NCBI GenBank assembly: GCA_964551455.1
Contig: CAZKDA010000052.1
Coordinates: 1 to 24,339 of the forward strand
Length of the DNA stretch: 24,339 bases
From: JAHDHW01 sp964551455
Lineage (GTDB): Bacteria > Bacteroidota > Bacteroidia > Chitinophagales > Saprospiraceae
Direction: 5' to 3'
This document shows, piece after piece, positions 7,928-16,800 of the stretch. Below the pieces are notes generated by a model. The model had not been told where the DNA came from. It did not search any database and was given only the letters and a program-made list of their open reading frames with translations. How positions within the stretch are numbered: position 1 is the stretch's first letter; every line of letters starts with the position of its first letter. Both the position numbers and the translations under genes were made by a program.

Positions 7928-8266
7928 ATGAAAACTCTTTTAATTGCTGCCTTTGCAGCGCTCTCGTGCCTTGGTAGCTTTGAGTCACCCACAGCGACGC
8001 GCAACAATGTTCCACAATCAGGTGCGCATTTTTTCTACTCCATTATCATGGAAGATGTAATCATGAAAACCGATACCGGTAATCCGTCAGAAACCATTAC
8101 CAGGATCGAAGTTTTCTGCTCAACTGCACAACCTGTTCTGGATATTGAGGGATGCGGGCTTCCATCATGCTCAACTGATCTCAGTTCGTTGGGCAGCGGA
8201 GCTTACTCTGTACGGGTGACCAAGGATACCGGAGGCACATTTACCGGATGGATATATCTTGATTGA
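7928..8266 (+). CDS. Small secreted protein of unknown function
   Basis: I do not recognise this 112-residue protein. It opens with a typical export signal (MKTLLIAAFAALSCLGS). A cysteine at residue 14 in the setting ALSC could make it a lipoprotein, but the lipobox is not ideal. The mature part has three more cysteines (IEVFC, EGCGLPSC). It ends in a beta-rich segment (GSGAYSVRVTKDTGGTFTGW) that resembles the last strands of T9SS type A tails without the earlier YPNP motif. The gene stands alone, with candidate motif site 2 and a leader upstream and a strong terminator 24 bases after the stop, so it is probably a single-gene transcript. Sharing a promoter motif with the sigma gene makes it a candidate target of that sigma factor and a possible signal or substrate of the system; this is speculation. 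Confidence 0.75.
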   Translation: MKTLLIAAFAALSCLGSFESPTATRNNVPQSGAHFFYSIIMEDVIMKTDTGNPSETITRIEVFCSTAQPVLDIEGCGLPSCSTDLSSLGSGAYSVRVTKDTGGTFTGWIYLD

Positions 8267-8290
8267 TCATTCCATTCCAGTGCAAAACAA

Positions 8291-8322
8291 GGAGCGGCTT
8301 CCACAAGCCGCTCCATTTTTTT
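8291..8322 (+). terminator. Rho-independent terminator after the small secreted gene
   Basis: A perfect 10-bp stem, GGAGCGGCTT (8291-8300) with AAGCCGCTCC (8305-8314), closes on a CCAC loop. It is followed by one A and seven Ts (8316-8322). This is a textbook intrinsic terminator and isolates the small gene from the CsgG-like gene. Confidence 0.9.
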
Positions 8323-8799
8323 CCTCAAATAAATCCAAAATGACCATTTCGCGCAGCTAAATTAAGAATTTCGGCAAGTTGTTACAATCCACTTTTTTCC
8401 ATCTGATTGGATTTTAAGGATTTTTCATAATGAAACTAAAACGCTGAATTCCAAAAAGATAAACTGGAAAAACAATGCGTGTATGGACTAACATACTGTG
8501 TAAACCTTTGGACTTTCCGCGTAAAAATACCCTGATCGGCATTTTTCTTTTAATCAACTTTGTATAAGGAAAGCGGATTTTATACCATACACAAACGCCA
8601 AATAATCCTTTCAAACTTCTAAACCATAGATGTTCCCGACAAGCTCTTAAAGCTTGAAAATTTGCATCCGCCATTCGTTACAGCCAAAATACCGGCTGTG
8701 GCTTAATGTAGTGATCCCCGTTCACCGGACGACGAAATTGATTTTGCCAGGGAAAAGCTAAAACAAAATAGTTCTGAGATTTTAAAAAAAATACAGCCA
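8323..8799. other. Intergenic stretch without a supported gene
   Basis: These 477 bases lie between the terminator and motif site 3. Open frames on the minus strand (8414-8674, 8678-8866) have no recognisable domain and no signal peptide, and they run over the regulatory motif, so they are not accepted. AATCCA (8386-8391) and TGGATT (8409-8414) form a weak inverted repeat. Nothing else stands out, although a small RNA could be missed by eye. Confidence 0.5.
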
Positions 8800-8830
8800 T
8801 TGGGTACCTCAAAATCTGGAATCGGTACTC
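8800..8830 (+). promoter_or_regulatory. Bipartite motif, candidate ECF sigma promoter site 3
   Basis: TTGGGTAC at 8800-8807 and GGTACTC at 8824-8830 are separated by 16 bases, the same spacing as site 1. The second box ends 80 bases before the ATG of the CsgG-like gene, almost the same distance as at site 2 (83 bases). The repeated geometry argues against coincidence. Confidence 0.55.
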
Positions 8831-8910
8831 AATGGTGAAAATCATTTTTATAAACTTCCTTGTCATTGGGTTTTATGCCGACGAAAGGAAAAAAACAAAA
8901 AACAACTGTC

Positions 8911-9891
8911 ATGAAAAAGTTCGTATTCATTTTCACAATTTTTACAATTTTCAACGCCGATGTTTTTGCTCAAAAAAACAACAAAAAAGCAGATAGCCCG
9001 CAGGCTAAAGTAGAACAATCGCTGGTCGTTTGCGATGATCTTCCTTACGCAGAGCGCTCTATTCTGGGAGTAGTTGATTTTAATGTGACGGCCTCCGGCG
9101 CCCGTGGTATAGGCAGAGGAATGAGCGATATGTTGTCGAATGCGCTTGTGGAGTGCAATTGTTTTAGGGTGGTAGAGCGCGAACGGCTCAACAAGATATA
9201 CCAGGAACAAGAGCTTCGAGGCGTCGATCCTACTACAGCCGCGCAGGCCAATAAGCTCACCGGCGCCCAACTCCTCGTCATGGGGAACATTACGGAATTC
9301 CAGGAAAAAACCGGCGGGGTGGGCGGCATTGTAGCCGGTCGTTTAGGCAGGTCAATCGGCGTAGGAGCCATTGGCAAAACTGACGCGCATGTAGGCATGA
9401 TCATCAAAGTCATCAATGCTACGACCGGCGAGATACTCTTGTCCAAATCCCTCGAACGAAAAGTCACCAAAGTAGGCGCACTAGGGGGCGGTTTGCTACC
9501 TATTCCGGTAGGAGGAGCATTTTATAAAAGCAAAGCCATGGAGGACGCGATCGAAGAAACTATCCTCGAAGCTGTTGCGCTGATCGCAAAGCAAAAAAAT
9601 GCGCTGCCGGGAGTTGTTTACAACGAGCCGCCGCCTAAAATGAACTCTGTGACTATCACCGTCACCAATACCGATTTCAAATCCTTGATGAACATCGCCA
9701 CATTCTGCGAAGACCTCTCTTATGTAAAAAATGTAGAAAAAAAGCTCAATGGTAATAAAGGCCTGTTAATGCTGGATTATACTGCCGACCTGGAATCCCT
9801 GTTGATCGATCTTGTGGAAAAAAGCAATATCCAACTGGAGGTCGTACAGTTCGACGAGGATACCGATGCCATGACTCTGGCTTTGAAGTGA
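8911..9891 (+). CDS. CsgG/HfaB-family secreted protein
   Basis: The start is placed at the ATG at 8911, which gives a clean signal peptide ending FNADVFAQ; in-frame TTG and ATG codons at 8860 and 8875 would bury that signal. The 326-residue protein has a CsgG-family core at about 30-235: GVVDFNVTASGARGIGRGMS, DMLSNALVECNCFRVVERERL, LTGAQLLVMGNITEF, and glycine-rich loops. CsgG forms the outer-membrane pore for curli subunits, and many Bacteroidota relatives sit at the cell surface with unknown cargo. The last 80 residues form a separate small alpha/beta module (SVTITVTNTDFKSLMNIA, YVKNVEKKLNG). Unlike E. coli CsgG it has no lipobox. No curli subunit gene (csgA/B) or csgE/F is nearby, so a curli role is not supported. 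Motif site 3 lies upstream. Confidence 0.85.
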   Translation: MKKFVFIFTIFTIFNADVFAQKNNKKADSPQAKVEQSLVVCDDLPYAERSILGVVDFNVTASGARGIGRGMSDMLSNALVECNCFRVVERERLNKIYQEQELRGVDPTTAAQANKLTGAQLLVMGNITEFQEKTGGVGGIVAGRLGRSIGVGAIGKTDAHVGMIIKVINATTGEILLSKSLERKVTKVGALGGGLLPIPVGGAFYKSKAMEDAIEETILEAVALIAKQKNALPGVVYNEPPPKMNSVTITVTNTDFKSLMNIATFCEDLSYVKNVEKKLNGNKGLLMLDYTADLESLLIDLVEKSNIQLEVVQFDEDTDAMTLALK

Positions 9892-9907
9892 AAATAGATT
9901 GTGAGAT

Positions 9908-10051
9908 GATAGACGATAGACGATAGACATCAGACACCAGAAAGGGCAGTTTGAGTTTGGAGAGTGAGTACGGAGGGAAGTAAACGGTAAACGGTGAACT
10001 GTGAACGGAGGATGAAATCGGGAAACCACTAACCACTAATCACTAACCACT
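9908..10051. repeat. Three heptamer short tandem arrays
   Basis: Three separate 7-base arrays occur in 144 bases: GATAGAC three times exactly (9908-9928); TAAACGG, TAAACGG, TGAACTG, TGAACGG (9981-10008); and AACCACT, AACCACT, AATCACT, AACCACT (10024-10051). All have the same period but different sequence. They lie between the CsgG-like gene and the beta-barrel gene, outside coding DNA. They may mark a class of expanding intergenic repeats in this genome. Confidence 0.85.
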
Positions 10052-10113
10052 ATTTTTTTTAACCCGTCCTTTTGCTTCGGGATAAACGCAAGGGACGCCA
10101 AATTATCCAAATC

Positions 10114-10632
10114 ATGAAAAAAACAATTTTAATTGCGCTGCTTTTCATTGCAATTTGCGCCACGAATGCTGAAGCCCAATCTTTTAATAACGCCATCGGC
10201 CTCAGACTGGGATATCCGGTGTCGGTTACATACAAACACTTCCTGAGCGAACCCAGCGCCGTGGAGGTCTTCGCCGGAACACGAAGCTACGGATACGGCT
10301 ACAGTGTTTTCAACAACGCTTCCCGCTATCGCTATTGGGTAGTCGGCGGCGCATATCAATATCACAAACCCATTCCAATCACTGATGGCCTGGAATATTA
10401 TTTCGGCGGCGGCGCTTCGGTCTATTTCTGGAATTACGGCGAATATTTCTCGCAACAATATGCCTCAACCACCTTCGGCATCCAGGGGTACATCGGTTTG
10501 AACTACACCTTCGACAATATACCGCTCAATGTTTTTGTCGATTGGGTGCCTACCATTTTTATCAATAGCTATGTCAGCGGCTTCGGCGGTGGTCATGGCG
10601 CTGTGGGAGCGAGGTATGTGATATCGAGATAG
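10114..10632 (+). CDS. Small outer-membrane beta-barrel protein
   Basis: The ATG at 10114 gives a signal peptide of about 22 residues ending ATNAEAQ; an upstream in-frame TTG at 10072 would add 14 charged residues in front of it and is rejected. The mature 150 residues are rich in Gly, Tyr, Phe and alternating hydrophobic positions (AIGLRLGYPVSVTYKHFL, YYFGGGASVYFWNYGEYF, GIQGYIGLNYTF), with a final strand HGAVGARYVISR. This is the pattern of an 8-stranded outer-membrane beta-barrel of the OmpW/PorT-like type. It could be a porin-like or structural protein; the precise role is unknown. Intergenic repeats and no clear terminator separate it from the CsgG-like gene upstream. Confidence 0.75.
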   Translation: MKKTILIALLFIAICATNAEAQSFNNAIGLRLGYPVSVTYKHFLSEPSAVEVFAGTRSYGYGYSVFNNASRYRYWVVGGAYQYHKPIPITDGLEYYFGGGASVYFWNYGEYFSQQYASTTFGIQGYIGLNYTFDNIPLNVFVDWVPTIFINSYVSGFGGGHGAVGARYVISR

Positions 10633-10715
10633 GCTGGTATCAATTTATTACATTACACCGGTTTCTTAAGCAGTATTACAAAGTATTTTTTAATTTTTTT
10701 AAATCCTCTTTTATC

Positions 10716-11729
10716 ATGAAAAACAAAATAAATTTTCTGATCCTTATCCTCCTCATTGGAATAAACTTTTCAGCCTCCGCTAAAAAATGGCGGGTGAATC
10801 CAGCATTGCTGCTTACTCAAGTCCATTTCAATGAATTAAAAGCCGCTGTGGAAAGCCCAATGGTGGCATCCGGTGATACTATATATGTTGAAGGAAGATC
10901 CGGTGATTATGATGGCGATATTATTATAAATAAAAAACTGATAATCATCGGGCCTGGATATTTTTTAAGTGATGAAGATTTACAACCTACGTTGTGCTGC
11001 CAATTACCTGCATCCATTGGAGGCCTTTCACCTATAACCATTAGTGGTGCAGCCGCTTCAGGGACTGTAATAACTGGGCTAAGCTTTTCAGTTTCCAGCG
11101 GCGCAATTAACATTATAAATGCATCCGATATTGTAATTACAAGAAACAGAATAGGTGGAAGAATTCAATTCCCCAATAATAATCTCTCCTCTGATATATT
11201 TATTACCCGCAATATTATTTGGGGGAACATAACTAGTGGTATTAATTCAACCATAAACAATCTAAACATTGTAAATAATCTGATTCTGGGTGATATTGCT
11301 ATGCATCCTTCAACTGAAATCAACCTGAGCGCAGTTCGAAATAACACGTTTAAGGAGACATCTGAAATTCAAATTGAAGGATGCGTTATTAGTTACAACT
11401 ATGTAGGATCCATAGATTGTGTTCCACTGAATATTTTAGTTGAAAATAACAATCTTAGTACTTTCAATGATTGTTATTTGAATACTAATGGCAATATTTT
11501 TAACCCGTATTCCGGCAACTTCGACTTCGAGCAAGACAACTGGACTTTTGATGATCCTAATGACGACATGTCGGGATATGGCGCCTACAATGGTCCAGAC
11601 CCCTACTACAACAACAACCCCGTATCCCCAGCCAACCTCCCCGCCTGGCCGGTGATTTACGATTGTGAAATCACATCCGACGGTGATTCCACCCTCCAGG
11701 TCAATTTTAGTGTACGTTCCAACGATTAG
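10716..11729 (+). CDS. Secreted right-handed beta-helix protein
   Basis: This 337-residue protein has a signal peptide ending FSASAKKW. The central part (about 65-240) is a run of short Asn/Ile-rich rungs (IINASDIVITRNRIGG, SDIFITRNIIWGNI, NNLNIVNNLILGDI), typical of a right-handed parallel beta-helix (pectate-lyase/NosD-like fold). The C-terminal 80 residues are acidic and Tyr/Asn-rich. No catalytic motif of a polysaccharide lyase can be pointed to. No T9SS tail is visible. The next gene starts 20 bases after the stop, so the two probably form an operon and may act together at the cell surface. The gene looks more AT-rich by eye than metG or the CHAT gene. Confidence 0.75.
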   Translation: MKNKINFLILILLIGINFSASAKKWRVNPALLLTQVHFNELKAAVESPMVASGDTIYVEGRSGDYDGDIIINKKLIIIGPGYFLSDEDLQPTLCCQLPASIGGLSPITISGAAASGTVITGLSFSVSSGAINIINASDIVITRNRIGGRIQFPNNNLSSDIFITRNIIWGNITSGINSTINNLNIVNNLILGDIAMHPSTEINLSAVRNNTFKETSEIQIEGCVISYNYVGSIDCVPLNILVENNNLSTFNDCYLNTNGNIFNPYSGNFDFEQDNWTFDDPNDDMSGYGAYNGPDPYYNNNPVSPANLPAWPVIYDCEITSDGDSTLQVNFSVRSND

Positions 11730-11749
11730 ATCACCCTTTAAAAACCAAA

Positions 11750-13744
11750 ATGATGAAAAAGTTAATTTTAATAATCATGTTGGCGTTGGGGTTTTGGTCT
11801 TCGGTGCCGGGGCAAAATATCGTTGCAGGAGAATATTTTTTCAATGACCAATTTGCTGACTACGGAGAGGGCTTTCCGATTACCGTCAGTCCTTCCGGCA
11901 ATAATGTATCGGTGGATTTGAACCTCGACAACCGTATTACAGCCTTACCCGACGGCTTGCACAGGTTGTTTGTGCGGTTCAAAGACAGCAACGGCCTGTG
12001 GAGCCATACCATGAATTTCCCCGTCTGGGTGAAACACCACCAAGTCATTGTCATCGTTGCAGGAGAATACTTTTTTGATGATGAATTTCTTGATTATGGA
12101 CAAGGGTTTTCCATCGATGTCAATAACCCCGGAGTTATGACCATGGCAGACTTAGACCTGGACAACAAAATCGCAGACTTACCCGACGGCCTGCACAGGA
12201 TGTTTGTGCGGTTCAAAGACAGCAACGGCCTTTGGAGCCATACCATGAATTTCCCCGTTTGGGTGAAACACCACGAAGTCATTGTCATCGTAAAAGGCGA
12301 ATATTTCATCGGTGATATGCTCGACTACGATCAGGGATACCCCATCGACGTGACCAATATGACAAGCATCACCCAGGTATTCGACACCATAGAAGCCTAT
12401 GGCAACCTGCCTCCCGGAGAGACCGACATCTTCTTTCGCTTCAAAGACAGCAACGGTTTGTGGAGCCATACTTTCAGTAAAAAAGTCTGCACGGGCGTCG
12501 TCACCGGAACCTATTCCACCGCCACCAGCAGCTACTGCCAGGGCGACACGATCACTTTCGAATATTCAAGCCCGGATCAACCACAGGCGACTTATCACTG
12601 GGATCTGGATAACGACGGGGAATACGATGACCTGGTGACACAGGGAGAAAATTTCGATTTCCCGATCCCGGATGATGCCAGCGATCCTTTGGTTATCAGT
12701 TATGAGATTTCAACTTCGGAATGCTTGATTTCAGGAGTGGGAGGAACTTTCACTTTCGGGATATTTCCCGCATATCATGTTACAGAATCTGTGATGGTAT
12801 GCAGCGGCGAGAGCTACACATTTCCTGACGGAATGGTGATCTCTGATATTACATCAGATACTACGCATACAATTTCATTCCCAACCGTGGATGGCTGCGA
12901 CAGTACGATTACGTTTATAATTACCATTTCACCGGAATACTTTATTGAAGATTCCACGGCGGTATGCAGCGGTGATAGCTACATCTTTCCCGACAGTACG
13001 GTGATCACCGATATTACATCAGATACCACGCACATAAGTTATCTCCAAACTGTAGATGGTTGCGACAGTATCATTACGACGATAATTACCATTTCACCGG
13101 AATACGACATTGATACATCCGCGATAATATGTAGCGGTGGGAGCTACACCTTCCCCGACGGGACAATGATTACCGATATCGTATCGGATACCACGTACAT
13201 AAGTTATCTCCAAACTGTGGATGACTGCGACAGTATCATAACGACGATGGTCGAGGTTATTCAAATCGATATTTCCGTAACAGAGATGGATAGTGTACTC
13301 ATGGCAAATGAAACCGAAGCAGCCTATCAATGGCTGGATTGCGACAATGGCAATGCCATCATTCCCGGAGCAACGGAACAAAGTTTTACGCCATCAGTGT
13401 CCGGCAACTATGCCGTTGAGATCACAAAAGACGGCTGTGTAGAAACTTCCGATTGTTACCAGGTGATCATTACGGGCATAGTTGAAACCAGCCAGGGTCT
13501 TGAAGTAACCATTTACCCTAATCCTTTTAATGACAAACTGCTGATTTCCTGCGATTGCAATATCGAAGCGCGGTATGCCATTTACGACCAATTGGGAAGG
13601 CTTGTTCAAACTTCCCGGATAGCGCTGCATGGAACCGTCGAAATACCTACCAATGAGATTGAAAACGGAATTTATTTCATTTCGATCATGGATGGTGGTA
13701 GCCATGAAATATTGATACAAAAAACGATAGTAAAGATTGAATAA
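11750..13744 (+). CDS. Modular surface protein with T9SS type A sorting tail
   Basis: The 664-residue product starts with a signal peptide ending VPGQ. Three repeats of 78-residue spacing follow (from about residues 26, 104 and 182), each with an EYFF/EYFI start and the block VRFKDSNGLWSHT or FRFKDSNGLWSHT. A PKD-like or Ig-like segment comes next (about 260-345, HWDLDNDGEYDD). Three 55-residue repeats follow, with the pattern VCSGxSYTFPDG ... VDGCDSIITT. Residues 586-664 are a T9SS type A domain (VTIYPNPFNDKLLIS, IYDQLGRLVQT, GIYFIS, KTIVKIE). Type A tails target proteins across the outer membrane and are normally cut off at the surface. The protein is probably released or attached as an adhesin or matrix component. 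It is likely co-transcribed with the beta-helix gene. Confidence 0.9.
   Translation: MMKKLILIIMLALGFWSSVPGQNIVAGEYFFNDQFADYGEGFPITVSPSGNNVSVDLNLDNRITALPDGLHRLFVRFKDSNGLWSHTMNFPVWVKHHQVIVIVAGEYFFDDEFLDYGQGFSIDVNNPGVMTMADLDLDNKIADLPDGLHRMFVRFKDSNGLWSHTMNFPVWVKHHEVIVIVKGEYFIGDMLDYDQGYPIDVTNMTSITQVFDTIEAYGNLPPGETDIFFRFKDSNGLWSHTFSKKVCTGVVTGTYSTATSSYCQGDTITFEYSSPDQPQATYHWDLDNDGEYDDLVTQGENFDFPIPDDASDPLVISYEISTSECLISGVGGTFTFGIFPAYHVTESVMVCSGESYTFPDGMVISDITSDTTHTISFPTVDGCDSTITFIITISPEYFIEDSTAVCSGDSYIFPDSTVITDITSDTTHISYLQTVDGCDSIITTIITISPEYDIDTSAIICSGGSYTFPDGTMITDIVSDTTYISYLQTVDDCDSIITTMVEVIQIDISVTEMDSVLMANETEAAYQWLDCDNGNAIIPGATEQSFTPSVSGNYAVEITKDGCVETSDCYQVIITGIVETSQGLEVTIYPNPFNDKLLISCDCNIEARYAIYDQLGRLVQTSRIALHGTVEIPTNEIENGIYFISIMDGGSHEILIQKTIVKIE
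11825..12486 (+). repeat. Three tandem EYFF modules
   Basis: Modules begin at 11825, 12059 and 12293, an exact period of 234 bases (78 codons). Modules one and two are close to identical at DNA level over the second half (GACAGCAACGGCC, ATGAATTTCCCCGT, CATTGTCATCGT). The third is shorter and more diverged. This suggests a recent duplication or ongoing gene conversion. Confidence 0.85.
12775..13266 (+). repeat. Three tandem 165-base modules
   Basis: The anchor TATGCAGCGG or TATGTAGCGG occurs at 12798, 12963 and 13128, a period of 165 bases (55 codons). Each unit codes for VCSGxSYTFPD ... ITSDTT ... DGCDS. Two cysteines per unit could form a disulfide. The units are similar but not identical. 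Confidence 0.85.
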
Positions 13745-13751
13745 GGTCGAG

Positions 13752-13790
13752 AAGCCGGGCTTCGGCAGGAGGCTGGGGTCCGGTTTTTTT
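13752..13790 (+). terminator. Possible terminator after the type A protein
   Basis: AAGCCGG (13752-13758) can pair with CCGGTTT (13780-13786), with one G-U pair and a 21-base loop, and a run of seven Ts covers 13784-13790. The loop is long and the T-run overlaps the stem, so this is only moderate support. Confidence 0.4.
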
Positions 13791-13868
13791 CTCAGTACTG
13801 CGTGTAGAATCTTTTTTTTGCAAAAAACAGCTCAACAAACAGAACACCCAGCTCAAACTTCTCAAAAA

Positions 13869-16800
13869 ATGAATACTTTATATCTCCCCAAACCGTCGAA
13901 TTGGATGAAAGGAGCAGTAAAAACTGCCGTACTTTGTTTATTCACATTTTCAGGTTTTGCCCAACTTACCATAGACCAGTTGATCCCGATTGACGCGACT
14001 TGTGAATCGAATGGAAGTGTTGAGGTGTTTGTTTCCGGTGGATCAGGCGTTTATGACTATCAACTGTACAGCCCCTGTAGCCCGCCGCAAAGCGTCAATT
14101 CACTACCGGGTAATTTCATTATCACATTGCTTCCACCCTGCGACGAAGCATATAATTTGACCGTATCGGACGGTCAAACGACAGTTCAGGAAACTTTTAT
14201 AATAAATGGTGATTATGAAAATCCTCAATTGACCATCGACTGTTCAGGATGCACCATTACGGCTTCGGTTGATCATGGAACGGCGCCTTTTACTTATAGT
14301 ATTTCGGAAAATGGCCCAGCCGGCCCTTTTGTTGTAAACGATCCGCCTGATAGCCCGGTATTCGAGGATTTGGAACCAGGCCAGGGATACACGGTACAAG
14401 TGCAGGATGCCTGCGGGAATACCAATATAAATCAATGCCAGTTGAGTGATACCTATTTCAATTTCAATCTACAGCTTACCGCCTCCGAACTGCAAATAAC
14501 GGTATTGGGTGGCTTGCCCAACGCAACCTATCAATATTCGCTGGATTCCGACGCCGGTTACTTCGAGAGCGATACCAACGTATTTCCTGCCAGTCAGTTT
14601 GGTTGCAATGCCAAAATTACCGTTACCGACGGTTGCCTGGAAAGAACCAGAACCTATGAGCCGGATCCCAACTTCATTCATATTTGTCCAAACTTTGCAG
14701 ACGGAACTGCCGAAGTACAGGTATTTGCCATCCCGCCCTTTACCGTCACCTGTACGACACCTTCCGGTACTTTTACTTCCTCTACCGGCTCATTTACGGG
14801 GCTTCCGGTGAATGCTGCTTATTATGCATTTGTTATTACAGACAATTGTGGCGATATGACGAATTCTCCGGAATATCATTATCGTCCAAGCCCGGGTTTT
14901 ACCCTGGAGGCGACTTCCTGCATCGACGATACGTTGGTTATTTCTCCCCTTTCTGGGCATTGTCAATCAGGTTTTGATGCGAAAACCCATCCAGTGACGG
15001 TTGAGTGTCTTTCCTGTCCGGATCCTACGACCCTGGTTTTCGGAATTGGCGAAGATGCTGAAACGGCCACCCTCAGCGGCAATCAACCCGGAGAATGGGA
15101 ATTGTCCTTTGTGAACAATTGCGGCGATCATATCGTCTGTTCTGATGTTTTGACACTCGGCGTAGAGAGTTATTGCGACTCAATCCATGTAAAGCTCGTT
15201 GACCGGTTTTATTGTGACAATGGCACTTATTCAGACCGGCAGATTGTCTATGACAGCGCTTTTTATTTCCTGTTTGACGACATGGGCGTACTTGTGGACT
15301 CCAATGAAACCGGCTCTTTTTCAGATTTACCGCCAGGAGATTATACCATACATGCAGAAGTGCCTGATTGTGGAAACTTTGAAGCTACTGCCACCGTCGG
15401 GTTGCCGCAGCCATTTCCGATCACTTTTACTCCCGAAGTTTTTACAAAAAAAGTCAACGATCAATGCGTGGTCATGTACAGGCTTTTTATTACAGGAAGA
15501 AATGGTGAGCTGATTATTCGGGGAGATGGTGTATTCCAAATACTTGACGACGACGACCTGGATTCATTTTGTCGGCGTTATCGGGTAGAAGTGCCTCCCG
15601 GCCATTACACCATCGAGCCATTCAGGTATTGTGGCGAACCGGATTCGATCTTTCTTCCGACACCTGAATACAATCTGGAGACAGAAGTGACCGGCGTATG
15701 TCCGGGCGGAGGTTCGATCAACGTTTCAGGTACTGAGAATTTAATTCACTGGCAAGCATGGGGAGATTCTGTCGGATTCGACTATTTCTGGGGGAATTAC
15801 CTAACAGGTAGGTATTTCCTGAATATCTTTAACGGTAGCGAGTCTGGAACTGGTCTTTCTCATACTTTTCACAATGTAACTCCCGGAGAGCATACTATTT
15901 ACATGACCTTGTTCCGCGGGATTTGTGCGATAGATACGGCTACGGTCATCGTTCCGGAGTCGGTTCCACTTGCATTAAGTACTGCCCGGAATATTCTTTG
16001 CGACGGCGAAAATACGCTCGACCTGGAATTGAATATTTCAGGCGGGCTACCTCCCTTTCAGCTTATGGAAGTAGATTGCGACAATTTGCTTGATGTGCTG
16101 AACACAACTACAACGACAGACTCGACCGTGACTTTACAAGGTATTCCGCAAGGCAACTATTGCTTCCGGGTGGCAGACGGCTGCCTGAGCAGTGCGGGCA
16201 ACCAGTTTGCTGTCCATCATTACCAGGATGAAATCGAATCCGTTTATCATTGTGACAACTCCGTAACACTTTCAGTGGACAGCATCCTGGCAGAATATAC
16301 GTGGACAAATGACAACGGTGATGTACTTTCAAATTCCAGGATACTCCAGATTCCCAATCCCGTTGGCGATACAGTAGTTTATCATGCCCTGATCCGGTTC
16401 GATTCCTGCGAGATTGAAAGGAGCATTGCGGTGCCTCCTGCTCAGGTACTGCCATCCGTCGCTCTTGGCGGAGATAATGTTTTCTGTACAGGTGATTCTG
16501 TTGTGTTGACCGCCAATACTGATGAACCAATTATTTGGTGGGAACATGACGATACCCTTTTTGAAAATGCAATATCAGTTTCCGAGCCTGGAATTTACAC
16601 AGTCATTGTTGAAAACCAATTCGGGTGTACTGCGATGGACTCTATTGAAATTGCACAAATCCCAACAATTGAACCCTCCGTTTCCGGCGACCTTTCCATT
16701 TGTCCCGGCGTAGCAAACTTATTGGTGGTCGAAGGAGATTTCATCGACATTCAATGGTCGAATGGCATGAGTGGCGATTCTGTTTATTTGGAAATTCCGG

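Noticed and set aside
8414..8866. Two minus-strand open frames of 86 and 62 residues between the small secreted gene and the CsgG-like gene
   Set aside because: No recognisable domains or export signal, biased composition, and one runs across the conserved regulatory motif at 8800.
8911..9891. A curli biogenesis operon
   Set aside because: Only a CsgG-family protein is present; no curli subunit or csgE/csgF-like gene is visible.
10066..10096. Imperfect hairpin (GTCCTTTTGC with GCAAGGGAC) before the beta-barrel gene
   Set aside because: The stem contains mismatches and no T-run or known riboswitch features follow.
13774..13800. TGGGGTCC followed by AGTACT upstream of the type B protein gene
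   Set aside because: Both boxes differ from the motif and the offset is 20 bases instead of 23-24; part of it fits a possible terminator better.
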